Numbered from the stretch's first letter, positions 24,965 through 35,500 are shown. The stretch is DNA of 64,000 bases from CAWIMX01 sp963792785 (GCA_963792785.1 CAWBXO010000001.1:1736001-1800000); one strand, 5' to 3'. A program made the numbers and translations. The notes: generated by a model not told the origin, from the sequence alone.

Positions 24965-27409
24965 TCAGGCGACGCGCTGCGCGAGGATCCGCTCGAGGGC
25001 CGCGTCGAGCTCGTCGGCCGAGAAGGGCTTCAACAGCAGCGGCGCGCGGGCGGCCTCGACGAGGCGCTGGAGCTGCACGTCGAGTTCGTCGCCGCTCATG
25101 AAGACGAAGGCGTCGAGCAGCTGCGGCTGGCGCCGCCGCATCATGTCGTAGAGGCCCATCCCGTTCATGCCGGGCATGTGCATGTCGCAGAAGATGACGT
25201 CGTAGCAATCGCGCCCGAGTTCGTCGGCGGCGCTCTCGGCGTCGCCCACGCCCGCAACCACGAACCCGCGCTTGGTGAGCATGCGCTGGAGCAGCTCGCG
25301 CATGCCCGGCTGGTCGTCGACGACCAGCGCGCGCCGCCCGGTCACGTCGGCCCACGCGTGCGCGCGCGCCGGCGCCGCCGGACGGACCGGCCTGCCGCCG
25401 GGCAGCTCGAGACGGAAGCACGCGCCGTGCGCCGAGGACACGAGCGCCAGCGTGCCGCCGTGCGACTCCGCGATCCCGAGCGCGATCGACAGGCCCAGCC
25501 CGGCGCCCTGCCCGACCGCCTTCGTGGTGAAGAACGGCTCGAAAATCTGCCCGGCGAGCGCCTCCGGCACGCCCGGCCCGCTGTCCTCGATCTCCACGGC
25601 CGCACCGCCGCCGAGCGCGCGCGTCCGCACGCTCAGCCGGCCCTTCCCGTCCGCGCCGCGAATCGCCTGCTCCGCGTTCAGGATCAGGTTCAGCAGGACC
25701 TGCTGGATCTCCTCGCGATTCGCCTGAACGGCCGGGAGATCGGGCGCGTAGTACGCGTCGACCCGCACGCCCTCGGCAGTCAGATCGTACTCGCGCAGCG
25801 CGAGCGCGCTCGCCACCAGCGCGTTCAGCTCGAGCGGCTCGCGGTCGGTCGACGAGCGGCGGACGAACGAAAGGAGGTTGCGGACGATCTTGGCGGCCCG
25901 GTTCGCCTCGGTGCGGATGTGCTCCAGGTCGGTGCGGGACTCCTCGCGCGGCTCCGACTCGAGCAGCAGCTCGGTGAAGCCGACCACCGCCTGCAGCGGG
26001 TTGTTCAGCTCGTGCGCGACGCCCGCCACGAGCTGGCCGATCGCGGCCAGCCGCTCAGTGTGAATCAGCTGCTCGCGCAGGCGGGTCTCGCCGGTCACGT
26101 CGCGCTCGACGCTCACCAGGTGCCGCACGGCGCCGGAGCTCTCGAGGATCCCGACGATCGCCGTCGACGCGAGGCTCGTCCCGCCGCCCGGCTTCGCGCG
26201 CACGAGCGTGCCGCGCCACAGGCCCACGGTCCGCGCGGCCTCGAGCACCGCGCCCATCTGCGAGCGCGACGCCGGCGCCAGCAGATCGGCGGCGGGCGTG
26301 CCCATGAGTTCCTCCAGCCGCTGCCCCGCCGCGCGGCAGAACGACTGGTTCGCGTGCTCGATGCGGCCATCGGCCGTCAGGATGGCGATCTGATCGTCGG
26401 CCTGCTCGATGGCGGCCGCGAGCAGCCGCCGCCGGGAGTCGGCGCTCCGCGCTTCACCGCGCTCGACCGCCAGCCGCGCCATCAGCAGCGGCAGGACGGA
26501 GAAGACGGTAATCGCGGTAAAGAGATCCCGAAAGGCCTCCAGGGGTCCGAGCGGCATCACCTTGCGCAGCCCGTAGTCGATGACCGGCGTGATCGCCAGC
26601 GCGCCGAACACCACCCACGGCCGCGACGGCGCGTCGTCCGCATCGTCCTCGGCCAGATCGGCCGGCGCGGAGGCCGGCGCCGCCGCCGCCGCCCAGGGGA
26701 AAAACGCGTACGGCAGGATCCACACGAGGTCGTACACGAAGCCGGAGCGATAGAGCCCCTGGTAGATGCCGGCGCCGCTCACCGCGAGGATCGCGAACTG
26801 CACGAGCAGGCCGATCGCGAGGCGCTGGTAGGTGACGCCCCACGGCTTGCGCCGCGCGACGAACGCCGCCCCCGCCATGCCGCCGAGCACGACGAACTGC
26901 TGGAACCCGGAGAGCAGGAGCAGGGAGAGCGACGGCTGCCGGGCGCTGAGCGGCACCAGATCCGGCCCGATGACGAAGTGGGAGTAGAGGAAGCCGGCCA
27001 TCACGCCGATGCCGGCGATGTCGACGGCCGTGCTGGCGGTCGCCCGCTCGCGCACGCCGCGATGAGGCTGCGCGAGCAGCGCGAACAGCGGCGCCACGCC
27101 GCCGAACAGCGCAAAGACCGAGTACCAGCCGACCCACGAGGTCTCGCGATTCAGCATGACCTCGTCCACCGTCCAGCCGACCAGGCCGATGCCGGAGGTC
27201 GTGAGGCCGAGCGCGATCGTCGCCCAGAACAGCCACTGGCAGCCGCTCCAGTCGTGACGCCGGTGCGCGATCACGCCGACGCCGGCGAGGGGCGGCAGCA
27301 GGAGGGCGGTCCCGCGGAACCAAAGCAGCGCGCCGGCGTGCCCCGCCAGCAGCCACCCGGCCACCACGTACGCCACCGAATACAGCACGCCCCCGCCAAG
27401 CCAGAGCAT
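24965..27409 (-). CDS. Membrane-bound PAS hybrid histidine kinase/response regulator
   Basis: The 814-aa protein has about seven or eight hydrophobic segments in residues 1-330, a PAS domain (about 355-475), HisKA with the phospho-accepting H in GVAHELNNPLQAVVGFTELL (about 500), HATPase_c (N box NLILNAEQAI, G boxes DSGPGVP and GAGLGLSIALGIAESHGG) and a C-terminal receiver (about 695-810) with phospho-acceptor D in VIFCDMHMPGMNG. The multi-helix input resembles MASE-like or 7TM sensor regions but I cannot name it. No response-regulator gene is adjacent. It converges on the oxidoreductase operon and starts 47 nt downstream of the cupredoxin gene. Confidence 0.88.
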   Translation of the reverse strand: MLWLGGGVLYSVAYVVAGWLLAGHAGALLWFRGTALLLPPLAGVGVIAHRRHDWSGCQWLFWATIALGLTTSGIGLVGWTVDEVMLNRETSWVGWYSVFALFGGVAPLFALLAQPHRGVRERATASTAVDIAGIGVMAGFLYSHFVIGPDLVPLSARQPSLSLLLLSGFQQFVVLGGMAGAAFVARRKPWGVTYQRLAIGLLVQFAILAVSGAGIYQGLYRSGFVYDLVWILPYAFFPWAAAAAPASAPADLAEDDADDAPSRPWVVFGALAITPVIDYGLRKVMPLGPLEAFRDLFTAITVFSVLPLLMARLAVERGEARSADSRRRLLAAAIEQADDQIAILTADGRIEHANQSFCRAAGQRLEELMGTPAADLLAPASRSQMGAVLEAARTVGLWRGTLVRAKPGGGTSLASTAIVGILESSGAVRHLVSVERDVTGETRLREQLIHTERLAAIGQLVAGVAHELNNPLQAVVGFTELLLESEPREESRTDLEHIRTEANRAAKIVRNLLSFVRRSSTDREPLELNALVASALALREYDLTAEGVRVDAYYAPDLPAVQANREEIQQVLLNLILNAEQAIRGADGKGRLSVRTRALGGGAAVEIEDSGPGVPEALAGQIFEPFFTTKAVGQGAGLGLSIALGIAESHGGTLALVSSAHGACFRLELPGGRPVRPAAPARAHAWADVTGRRALVVDDQPGMRELLQRMLTKRGFVVAGVGDAESAADELGRDCYDVIFCDMHMPGMNGMGLYDMMRRRQPQLLDAFVFMSGDELDVQLQRLVEAARAPLLLKPFSADELDAALERILAQRVA

Positions 27410-27456
27410 TGCCTACGGGTTATCGGCCGGAACGGCCCGGCGCAGGAGCCGGGAGG

Positions 27457-28152
27457 CTACTCGTCCGGGGGCCCGGGGGGCGTGCGCGCGACCGTCACCA
27501 CGGTCGACGGCCCGCTGACGTCGACCGGCCTGGAGAACCGCTCTTCCCCGGCGAAGACGTCGAGCGTGTACGCGCCCGGCTCCACGTCGGGAAAGCTGAA
27601 CGCGCCCCGGGTATCGGCGACCACGGCGTAAGGCGTCGACGCGGCAAACACCGCGGCGGCCATGCCCGGATGGATGTCGCACCCGACGATGTAGAAGCCG
27701 TCGCGAGGGAAGGTGTAGATGAAGTCGCCGCCGGTCGGGATCGCGACGTTGAAGGCCCCCTCGCGCGTGGCTTCCTCGCGCACCCGCACGTTGTGCAGCG
27801 TGTCGTCGTCGTTCAGGAACTTGACGGGCTCGCCGGTGCGCACGAGCAGCACGGAGGGGACGAAGGTGAGGTTCACCTGGTCCATCTCCGGCATGTCGGC
27901 GGACGGCGGGAAGCGGCGCTCGCCGGTCGGCGAGAGCGTGAGGATGACCACGCCGTTGTTGGGCGCGAGCGGCGCCGTGCCCGTGACGGCGTGGACGCCG
28001 CCCGGGGCCGCCGCGGTCACGGCGGGCGCCCCGGGGGTCGACGCGGCCGGCGACGGCGGGGCGGAGGAGGGCCCGCCGCAGGCCGCGAGCAGGAGGACCG
28101 CCGCCGCGCCGAGCCCGGCCGCGGCGGCCGCCGAACCGGATCCGCCTGTCAC
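27457..28152 (-). CDS. Cupredoxin-like lipoprotein with carboxypeptidase-regulatory-like tail
   Basis: The 231-aa protein has lipobox LLLAAC at about residue 20 with the anchoring Cys in AACGGP, then a Pro/Ala-rich linker. A plastocyanin-like domain follows with type-1 copper ligands: His in TLHNVRV and the CDIHPGM group, giving Cys, His and Met. The tail (YAVVADTRGAFSFPDVEPGAYTL) is a short beta-sandwich of the CarboxypepD_reg kind. Similar proteins occur in methylamine-utilisation-like annotations. A role as periplasmic electron carrier or copper protein is inference. GTG 28152 overlaps the TGA of cimA (GTGA), so it is translationally coupled to an amino acid gene, an unexpected pairing. 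Confidence 0.75.
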   Translation of the reverse strand: MTGGSGSAAAAAGLGAAAVLLLAACGGPSSAPPSPAASTPGAPAVTAAAPGGVHAVTGTAPLAPNNGVVILTLSPTGERRFPPSADMPEMDQVNLTFVPSVLLVRTGEPVKFLNDDDTLHNVRVREEATREGAFNVAIPTGGDFIYTFPRDGFYIVGCDIHPGMAAAVFAASTPYAVVADTRGAFSFPDVEPGAYTLDVFAGEERFSRPVDVSGPSTVVTVARTPPGPPDE

Positions 28153-29717
28153 GCGCGGGGGCCGCGCATCAGCGCGTACTCGAGGCTGTCGACGAGCGCG
28201 GCGAGGCTCGCCTCGATGATGTTGGGGTTCACGCCGATGGTCGACCACCAGGTCTGGCCGTCGGTGGACTCGATGAGGACGCGCGTGGTCGCCGCGGTGC
28301 CGGCCGCGGAGTTCACGATGCGGACCTTGTAGTCGGTGAGGCGGATGCGATCCAGCTCCGGATAGAACGTGTGGAGGGCGCCGCGCAGCGCGCCGTCGAG
28401 CGCGTTCACCGGGCCGTCGCCCTCGGCGACCGTGTGGGCGGCGGCGCCGGCGACGCGCACCTTCACCGTGGCCTCGCACACCGACGCCTGGCCATCGGTG
28501 CGCATCGACACGTGGTAGCCGTCGACGGTGAAGGGCGGCGGCGCCGGTTTCATCGCCCGCGCGATGAGCAGCGCGAGCGAGCCGTCGGCGGCCTCGAACT
28601 CGTAGCCCTCGTGCTCGAGCGTCTTGATGCGCTGCAGGATCGTGCGCAGCTCCGGCGTGGCGCCGTCGAGCGTGAACCCGAGCTCGCGCGCCTTCATCAC
28701 GATGTTGCTGCGGCCCGACAGATCGCTGACCAGCACGTGGCGCGTGTTGCCGACGGCGGCCGGGTCGATGTGTTCGTAGCTGCGCAGCACCTTCTGGACC
28801 GCGTTCACGTGCGTGCCGCCCTTGTGCGAGAACGCGGCGGCGCCCACCCACGGCAGCCGCGCGTTGGGCTGCAGGTTGGCGATCTCGTCGACGAACTGCG
28901 AGAGCTCAGTGAGCGAGGCCAGCGACTCGGGCGGCACGGACGGCCGCTTCAGCTTGAACGCGAGATTCGGTATCACGCTCGTCAGGTTGCAGTTGCCCGT
29001 GCGCTCGCCGAAGCCGTTGAGCGTCCCCTGCACGTGCGTCGCGCCGGCCTCGATCGCCGCGAGCGCGTTGGCCACGCCGAGGCCGATGTCGTCGTGGGTG
29101 TGGATGCCGAGGCGGCCGGTGAGCCTCGTCCGCGCCAGCCGCACCATCTCGGCAATCTCGCCGGGCAGCGACCCGCCGTTGGTGTCGCAGAGCACGACCA
29201 CGTCGGCGCCGGCGGCCTCGGCGGCCTGCCACGTGGCCACCGCGTACTCGGCGTTGTCCTTGCAGCCGTCGAACGCGTGCTCCGCGTCGTAGACGACGAA
29301 ACGGCCGTGGGACTTGAGGAAGCGGACCGTGTCGGCGATCATCGCGAGGTTTTCCTCGGGCGTCGTCTGCAGCACCTCGAGGACGTGCAGGAGCCACGTC
29401 TTGCCGTAGATCGTCACGGCCGGCGTGGCGGCGTCGATGAGCAGGCGGACCTGTTCGTCGGCGTCCGCCGCGACGCCCTTCCGCCGCGTGGAGCCGAACG
29501 CGGCGAGCTGCGCCCGGCGGAACGTCCGGTGGCGGGCCTGCTCGAAGAACTCGATGTCCTTCGGGTTCGAGCCCGGCCAGCCGCCCTCGATGAAGTGCAC
29601 GCCGAAGGCGTCGAGCCGCTCGGCGATGCGCAGCTTGTCGGCGACCGAGAAGGAAATGCCCTGTCCCTGCGTGCCGTCGCGCAGCGTCGTGTCGTAGATG
29701 TCGATGGTCTGGTCCAC
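28149..29717 (-). CDS. cimA: (R)-citramalate synthase
   Basis: The 522-aa protein condenses acetyl-CoA and pyruvate to citramalate, the first step of the threonine-independent isoleucine route. The HMGL-like TIM barrel starts IDIYDTTLRDGTQGQGISFS, with EGGWPGSNPKD and the metal-site HTHDDIGLGVANALAAIEAG typical of the CimA/LeuA family. The LeuA-type dimer/regulatory domain occupies about 390-520. The length fits the roughly 520-540-aa bacterial CimA class, not LeuA. The start is GTG 29717; TATATT lies 11 nt upstream. It is divergent from thrA, which makes the threonine branch from aspartate. Confidence 0.9.
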   Translation of the reverse strand: MDQTIDIYDTTLRDGTQGQGISFSVADKLRIAERLDAFGVHFIEGGWPGSNPKDIEFFEQARHRTFRRAQLAAFGSTRRKGVAADADEQVRLLIDAATPAVTIYGKTWLLHVLEVLQTTPEENLAMIADTVRFLKSHGRFVVYDAEHAFDGCKDNAEYAVATWQAAEAAGADVVVLCDTNGGSLPGEIAEMVRLARTRLTGRLGIHTHDDIGLGVANALAAIEAGATHVQGTLNGFGERTGNCNLTSVIPNLAFKLKRPSVPPESLASLTELSQFVDEIANLQPNARLPWVGAAAFSHKGGTHVNAVQKVLRSYEHIDPAAVGNTRHVLVSDLSGRSNIVMKARELGFTLDGATPELRTILQRIKTLEHEGYEFEAADGSLALLIARAMKPAPPPFTVDGYHVSMRTDGQASVCEATVKVRVAGAAAHTVAEGDGPVNALDGALRGALHTFYPELDRIRLTDYKVRIVNSAAGTAATTRVLIESTDGQTWWSTIGVNPNIIEASLAALVDSLEYALMRGPRA

Positions 29718-29728
29718 GGGGTCTTCTC

Positions 29729-29734
29729 AATATA
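29729..29734 (-). promoter_or_regulatory. Candidate -10 box of cimA
   Basis: TATATT on the minus strand ends 11 nt before the GTG start at 29717. No good -35 box at 16-18 nt spacing is visible, so this is tentative. Confidence 0.35.
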
Positions 29735-29808
29735 GCGTATGCGTCCGCGAGGCCCTCGTATGTCATCATCTAGGGTCGTTAACAGGAACTGCGAGGGCGA
29801 GAGGGCGG

Positions 29809-30036
29809 AACCACAGAGGCTCAGAGGGCACAGAGGATAGCTGAGACCCGATGCGGCCGGCCTGCGAAGCAGGCCGGGCGTCGCGGCGGGAACCGCCGGA
29901 ACGAGAAGCCGCCAGAGCACGACCGGGCCTCTCGTTCCGGCGGTTCCCGCCGCGACGGCCGCCCTTGGCGTCCCGCATCGGGCGGATAGCATCGCGACGC
30001 CGGACCGCCCTCCGTGATCTCTGTGCCTCTGTGGTT
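29809..30036. repeat. Nested palindromic intergenic element, copy 2
   Basis: The element lies in the 382-nt divergent gap between cimA and thrA; the rest of the gap shows no gene. Outer repeats 29809-29836 and 30009-30036 pair at 24 of 28 positions. Inside are stem CCCGATGCGG (29847-29856 with 29973-29982), a left side hairpin CCGGCCTGC-GAA-GCAGGCCGG (29857-29877), a right side hairpin (29957-29973, one mismatch), and a central hairpin with perfect 27-bp arms (29880-29906 with 29930-29956). The left side hairpin core GGCCTGCGAAGCAGGCC is identical to copy 1; the central arms differ in sequence and length yet still pair. Confidence 0.88.
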
Positions 30037-30099
30037 GCTCCCTGATATCGGTGACGAGCGCAGGACGCTTTTGAGATTCCAGGCCCCAGGGCACCGTCA

Positions 30100-32562
30100 A
30101 TGAAGGTACTCAAGTTCGGAGGGTCGTCGCTCGCCACGCCCGCCCGGGTGCGCGACGCCGGCGAGATCGTGCTGGCGGCGGCGCGGCGCGGGCCGGCGGT
30201 GGTCGTCGTGTCGGCGTTCCAGGGCGTGACCAACGCCCTGCTGGACGCGGCGCGGCTGGCCGAGCGCGGCGACCCGGCGTTCGAGCGGACGTTCCGCGAT
30301 CTGGCGGCGCGGCATCGCGCGGCGGTGGACGCGCTCGTCGCGCGCGGGCGGCGGCGGCGGACGGCGCGCGCCGGCGTCGAGGATCTCCTGACGAAGCTCC
30401 ACGAGGCGCTGCACGGGATCCACCTGCTCCATCAGTGCCCGCTGCCCGCCCTCGACCTGGTCGCGAGCTTCGGCGAACGGCTCTCGGCGCTCGTCTTCGC
30501 GGCGTACCTCGACCAGCGCCACCCCGCCGTCTTCGCCGACTCGCGCCGGCTCGTGGTCACCGACGAGGCGTTCACGCGGGCGAACGTGCAGTTCCGCGCG
30601 ACCAACGCCGCGCTGCGCCGCTTCGTGCGGGGCCTGCCCCGCCGCCGCGGACGCCGCGCCGTCCCGATCGTGACCGGCTTCATCGGCGCCACGCCGGACG
30701 GCCGGACCACGACGATCGGGCGCAACGGATCCGACTACAGCGCCGCCATCGTCGGCGCCGCCATCGGCGCGCGGACGATCGAGATCTGGACCGACGTCGA
30801 CGGCGTGCTGAGCGCCGACCCGCGCGTCGTGCCCGCGGCGTTCGTGCTGCCCGAGCTGAGCTACGAAGAGGCCATGGAGCTCTCGTACTTCGGCGCGAAG
30901 GTGATCCACTCGGCGACGATCGCCCCGGCCGTCGCCCGCGGGATCCCGATCGTCATCCGGAACACCCTGAACCCGTCGGCGCCGGGGACCGTGATCTCGC
31001 GCAAGACCGGGCGCGACCGCGTGGCCAAGGGCATCACGTCGGTGGACGCGTTGTCGCTCCTCACGCTGCGCGGCGCGCGGATGGTCGGCGTGCCGGGCAT
31101 CGCCGAGCGGCTGTTCCGGGCGCTGGCCGCGCACGGCGTGAACGTCATCCTGATCTCGCAGGCGTCCTCGGAGCACACGATCTGCTTCGCCGTGCGGGAG
31201 GGCGATCGGGACGCGGCCGAGCGCGCGATCCGCGGCGAGTTCCGGCGCGAGCTGGCCGACCGCCTCATCGGCCTCGACGTGAAGGCCGATCAGGCGATCG
31301 TCGCCGTCATCGGCGACGGCATGGAGGGCCAGCCCGGCGTCGCCGGCAAGCTCTTCGACGCCCTGGGCCGCCACAACATCAATATCAGCGCCATCGCGCA
31401 GGGCGCGTCCGAGCGGAACATCTCGTGCGTGATCAACGCGGCCGATCAGGTCCGGGCGCTGAACGTCGTCCATGAGGCGTTTTTCGAGTCGAAGAAGCGC
31501 CTCGCGCTGGCCGTGGTGGGCGTCGGCAACATCGGCGGCGCCCTGCTGACGCAGCTGCGCCAGCAGCGGGCGCACCTGGTCGCGCAGGGGTTCGACGTGC
31601 GCGTGGTCGCGCTCGCCGACAGCAAGCGCTTCCTCATCGCGCCGGACGGCGTGAACCTCGCGCGCTGGCGCCCGGCGCTGAAGGCGGCGCGGCGGCGGAT
31701 GAATCCGACGGCGCTGGCGCGCGAACTGTCGCGCCTGGCCCTCACCAACGCGGCGCTCGTGGACTGCACCGCCAACCCGGCCGTCGTCGACGCCTACGGC
31801 GCGTTCGTGGATGCCGGGTGCCACATCATCACGCCGAACAAGCGCGCCAACGTGCTGCCGCTGCGGCGCTACGCGGCCCTGATGGCGCACGTGCAGCGGC
31901 GGCAGAAGCACTTCCTGTACGAGGCGAACGTCGGCGCGGGCCTGCCCATCATGTCGACGCTGCGCGATCTCATCGACAGCGGCGACGAGGTGGTCAAGAT
32001 CGAGGGCATCTTCTCGGGCACGCTGAGCTACCTCTTCAACACCTTCGACGGATCGATCCCGTTCAGCGTGCTCGTGAAGAACGCGCGCGCCCTCGGCTAC
32101 ACCGAGCCCGACCCGCGCGACGATCTCTCCGGCCAGGACGTGGCCCGCAAGCTCCTGATCCTGGCGCGGCAGCTCGGGCGCCGGCTCGACCTCTCGGACG
32201 TGCGCGTGGACAGCCTCGTGCCGCCCGCGCTCGCCAGGGGGCCGTACCACTCGCGGTTCTTCGACGACTACGCGCGGTACGACTCGCGGATGACCGAGCG
32301 CCTCGCGAAGGCGCGGAAGACGGGCGCCGTGCTCCGCTACGTGGGCACGCTCGTCGAGGGCCGCGCCACGGCCGGCCTGCGCGAGTTCCCGGCGGGCCAT
32401 CCGGTGGCCCAGACGCAGGGCAGCGACAACGTGATCGCGTTCACGACGAAGCGCTACGCGAAGACCCCGCTCGTCGTGCAGGGCCCCGGCGCCGGCGCCG
32501 ACGTGACCGCGATGGGGGTGTTCTCGGACATCCTCAAGCTGCTGCATTACTTGCCCACGTAA
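30100..32562 (+). CDS. thrA: Bifunctional aspartate kinase / homoserine dehydrogenase
   Basis: The 820-aa fused enzyme phosphorylates aspartate and reduces aspartate semialdehyde to homoserine, feeding threonine and methionine. The kinase domain opens MKVLKFGGSS and has WTDVDGVLSADPR near 230. A pair of ACT regulatory domains (about 320-470) contains GVPGIAERLFRALAAHGVN and KLFDALGRHNINISAIAQG. The C-terminal homoserine dehydrogenase begins LAVVGVGNIGGALL (about 470) and keeps GTLSYLFNTFDG and GYTEPDPRDDLSGQDVARK. The length equals E. coli ThrA. It is probably subject to threonine feedback through the ACT domains. It is monocistronic as seen; no thrB or thrC is adjacent. Confidence 0.96.
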   Translation: MKVLKFGGSSLATPARVRDAGEIVLAAARRGPAVVVVSAFQGVTNALLDAARLAERGDPAFERTFRDLAARHRAAVDALVARGRRRRTARAGVEDLLTKLHEALHGIHLLHQCPLPALDLVASFGERLSALVFAAYLDQRHPAVFADSRRLVVTDEAFTRANVQFRATNAALRRFVRGLPRRRGRRAVPIVTGFIGATPDGRTTTIGRNGSDYSAAIVGAAIGARTIEIWTDVDGVLSADPRVVPAAFVLPELSYEEAMELSYFGAKVIHSATIAPAVARGIPIVIRNTLNPSAPGTVISRKTGRDRVAKGITSVDALSLLTLRGARMVGVPGIAERLFRALAAHGVNVILISQASSEHTICFAVREGDRDAAERAIRGEFRRELADRLIGLDVKADQAIVAVIGDGMEGQPGVAGKLFDALGRHNINISAIAQGASERNISCVINAADQVRALNVVHEAFFESKKRLALAVVGVGNIGGALLTQLRQQRAHLVAQGFDVRVVALADSKRFLIAPDGVNLARWRPALKAARRRMNPTALARELSRLALTNAALVDCTANPAVVDAYGAFVDAGCHIITPNKRANVLPLRRYAALMAHVQRRQKHFLYEANVGAGLPIMSTLRDLIDSGDEVVKIEGIFSGTLSYLFNTFDGSIPFSVLVKNARALGYTEPDPRDDLSGQDVARKLLILARQLGRRLDLSDVRVDSLVPPALARGPYHSRFFDDYARYDSRMTERLAKARKTGAVLRYVGTLVEGRATAGLREFPAGHPVAQTQGSDNVIAFTTKRYAKTPLVVQGPGAGADVTAMGVFSDILKLLHYLPT

Positions 32563-32594
32563 AGGCGGCCACGTCGTGGTTGCCTTTCCGTGAT
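32561..32594. terminator. Bidirectional hairpin between thrA and the TonB receptor
   Basis: AAAGGCGGCCA...TGGTTGCCTTT forms an 11-bp stem (two pairs are G-U in RNA) starting inside the thrA stop codon, with T residues on one side and A residues on the other. It is also a shortened inverted copy of the CACGGAAAGGCAACCACGA repeat family. It fits a shared terminator for two convergent genes. Confidence 0.6.
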
Positions 32595-35500
32595 CAGAAC
32601 AGCAGCTTGACGGCGACCTGCATCACGCGCGGGTCGCCGGCCGTCGTGATCGATCCGAACCCCGGGGAGCCCAGGACGCCGTTCGGCTGCCCGAGCGGTG
32701 GCGTGTTGAGCGCGTTGAACACGTCGAGCCGCGCCTCGAGCGACAGGCTCGATCCCAGCGGCACGCGGCGGATGGCCGCGAGGTCGAGGGTGCGATACGC
32801 GGGGCCGCGCACGGGATTCCGGGAGCTCGACCCGAGCGTGAACGCCGGCGCGACGGCAAACGCGCGGGTGTCGAACCAGCGATCGGGCGTGCGCGCCCCC
32901 GGCGGCAGCTCGGGGTCGCCCGCCAGATTCGGCCGCTGCACCCCGAAGCCGGCGAACGCGTTGAAGTTGGTCGCCTGCGTCACGGCCACCGGAGTCCCCG
33001 ACTGCAGGCGCAGCAGCGCGCTCAGGGTCCAGCCCCCGACGTCCCACACGAGGTTCGACACGAAGACGTGCGGGATGTCGCCCGACGACCGGTCGCGATC
33101 CCGCGACCGGTCGTAGGCGTCGGCGACCGGCGCGTTCTCCACCGGCCCGGTCAGCACTGACGCGCTGAACACCGACGAGGCATCGTCCACGAGGCGCGAC
33201 CAGGTGTAGCTCAGGTGGTAGGCCAGGCCGGCCGCGAACCGCCGATCGAGCCCCACCTCGACGCCCTGATAGTTCGTCGTCCCGATGTTGTCGCGGTACA
33301 GACTGACCGCCGTGAACCGCGGGAACGGCTTGAGCAGCTGCGCGAGCGGCACGGTCGGGCCACCGATCGACGAGGAGGCGGGAATCTCGCCGTCGTACGG
33401 ATTCGGCACGCGCTCGAGCAGCGCTGGCCCGAGCGCTAGTTGGTCGACGGTGAGCTGATTCAGATTGCTGTCGGGCACGCCGACCCGCGTGATCTGCGAC
33501 CCGACGTAGGCGACCTCGACCGTCGTCGCCGGCGTGATCGCGCGCTCGACCGAGACGCTCCACTGCTGCGCGTACCCCGAGCCGAGCCCCCGATCGACCG
33601 CGAACACGCCCTGGCCGAGGCCGGCGTCGGCCGTGATCGGCAGCGGCGCGACCGTCGGGCCGTCGGCGAGCGTGAAGGCCGGCGTCAGGTTGTCGAGCGT
33701 CCGTTCCGAGACCGTCTGCAGGAACGGGAACGCCGGCGTCGTGAACGGCGTCGTGATGCCGGCCATCTCGATCCGGATCAGCCCGTAGGCCGAGCGCGCG
33801 ACCATGCCATCGCCGATCCGCCACACCACGCCGAGGCGCGGGCCGAGATCGAGCTTGTGCAGATCGCGCGCGGCGCGCGGATGGCCGTCGCGGCCGAGGT
33901 AGTCGAGCCGCTCGGTGTCGAGGTTGAAGACGGCCGCCTGGTTGTCCACCTCGTACGACGGGAAGTTGAGCGTGTAGCGCACGCCGGCGTTCACCGTGAG
34001 CCGATCCGACACGGTCCAGTCGTCCTGGACGAAGTACTCCTGGATGTGCGCCCGGTTGCGGATCGGGCGGTCCTCGACGTCGATGGAAAAGGACTGCACC
34101 TGGCCGAGGAGGAAGCTCGCGAACGGGTTGCCCGTGCCCGCGACGCCCGGCAGATCCGTGAACAGGCTGCTGAACCGGTAGTCGCCGAGCGGGGACGGCG
34201 GCTGGAGCACGTTCAGCCGCTCCCAGCGGAAGTCGAGGCCGGCCTTCACCGCGTGGCGGCCGCGCTGCCACGTGAGGTCATCGACCAGTTCGGTGACGCT
34301 GGTGCCGAACGTCGAGGCGGTATTCGGCGGCGATCCCAGCTGCTGGTACCCGGCGATCGTGTACGTCGGCAGATCGACCGCCTGCCGGTCGACCGAGCGG
34401 CGCGTGTCGCCGACGCGCGCCTCGTTCAGGAGTCGATCCGAGAACACGTGGCGTCCGGTGGCCGCGAGCGCCCACGACGATGTCCGCTGGGGCCCGGGCG
34501 TCCCCGACGCCGCCCCGCTGCCGTCGGGGAGCGGCGTCACCGGCACGACCGTCTCGGCAAAATGCGTGAGCCGCGCGAACGCGAGATCGCTGCCCCCGCC
34601 GATCCGCTGATCGACGCGCACGTCCCACTGATCCTGCTGCGTGCGCTCGGTGCCGAGGCGGGTGAAATTATTGGCGGTGCCGCTGCGCGTGGGCAGCGGA
34701 TAGCGCGACAGCAGCGCGAGCGCGGCCGAATCGATGCGATCGGCGGGGATCGTGTTCGCGGGGAACGGCTGACGCGCGGAGCCGCCGCCCGCGGTCGTGG
34801 CCGGGTCGTAGATCGCCGGCACCGCGCCGCCGACCGCCTCGGTGAAGATCCCCTGCCGCTGCAGCCGCGTCGGCACCGTCGAGGTCACCGTCCGGCCGAT
34901 GGCCTGGCGCTCCCCCTGATAGTCGGCAAACACGAACGTCCGGTTGCGGCGGAGCGGCCCGCCGGCGACGCCGCCGAACTGGTTGCGGCGGAACAACGGC
35001 TTGTCCGCATCGCGCGGCGCGAAGTAGTTGCGCGCATTCAGCGCTTCGTGGCGTGCGAACTCGAAGAGATCGCCCCGCCACTCGTTGGTCCCCGACTTCG
35101 TCGTCAGGTTCACGACGCCGCCGTTGAAGCGCCCGAATTCCGCCGGCGGGCTGTTGCGCTCGATCCGGAACTCTTGAATCGCGTCCACGATCGGAATGTA
35201 CGCGACCTGACCGGGCTCGGGCTGCAGCACCGAGATGCCGTCGAACAGGTACTCGTTGGTGCGGGGCCGGCCGCCGTTGATGCGCGGCAGCGACGACCCG
35301 GCTGGGAGTGCCACGCCGGCCGCGAGCGCGGCCAGCGTCACGAAGTTGCGGCCGTCGAGCGGCAGGTCCACGACCGCGCGCGGCTCCACCAGATGACCGA
35401 GGCCGCCCTGCGTGTCCTGCAGCGGCGCCGTCACCGTCAGCGACAGGGCGACGCCGGCCGGCGAGAGCCCGACGGCGAGCCGGCGGGTCTCACCCGTGCC

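Noticed and set aside
30097..32547. Long open frame antisense to thrA
   Set aside because: It is a codon-bias shadow of a high-GC gene: Arg/Ala/His-rich, no domain pattern, and it mirrors a fully supported gene. Similar antisense frames over glnD, M16, zwf and glcD were left out for the same reason.
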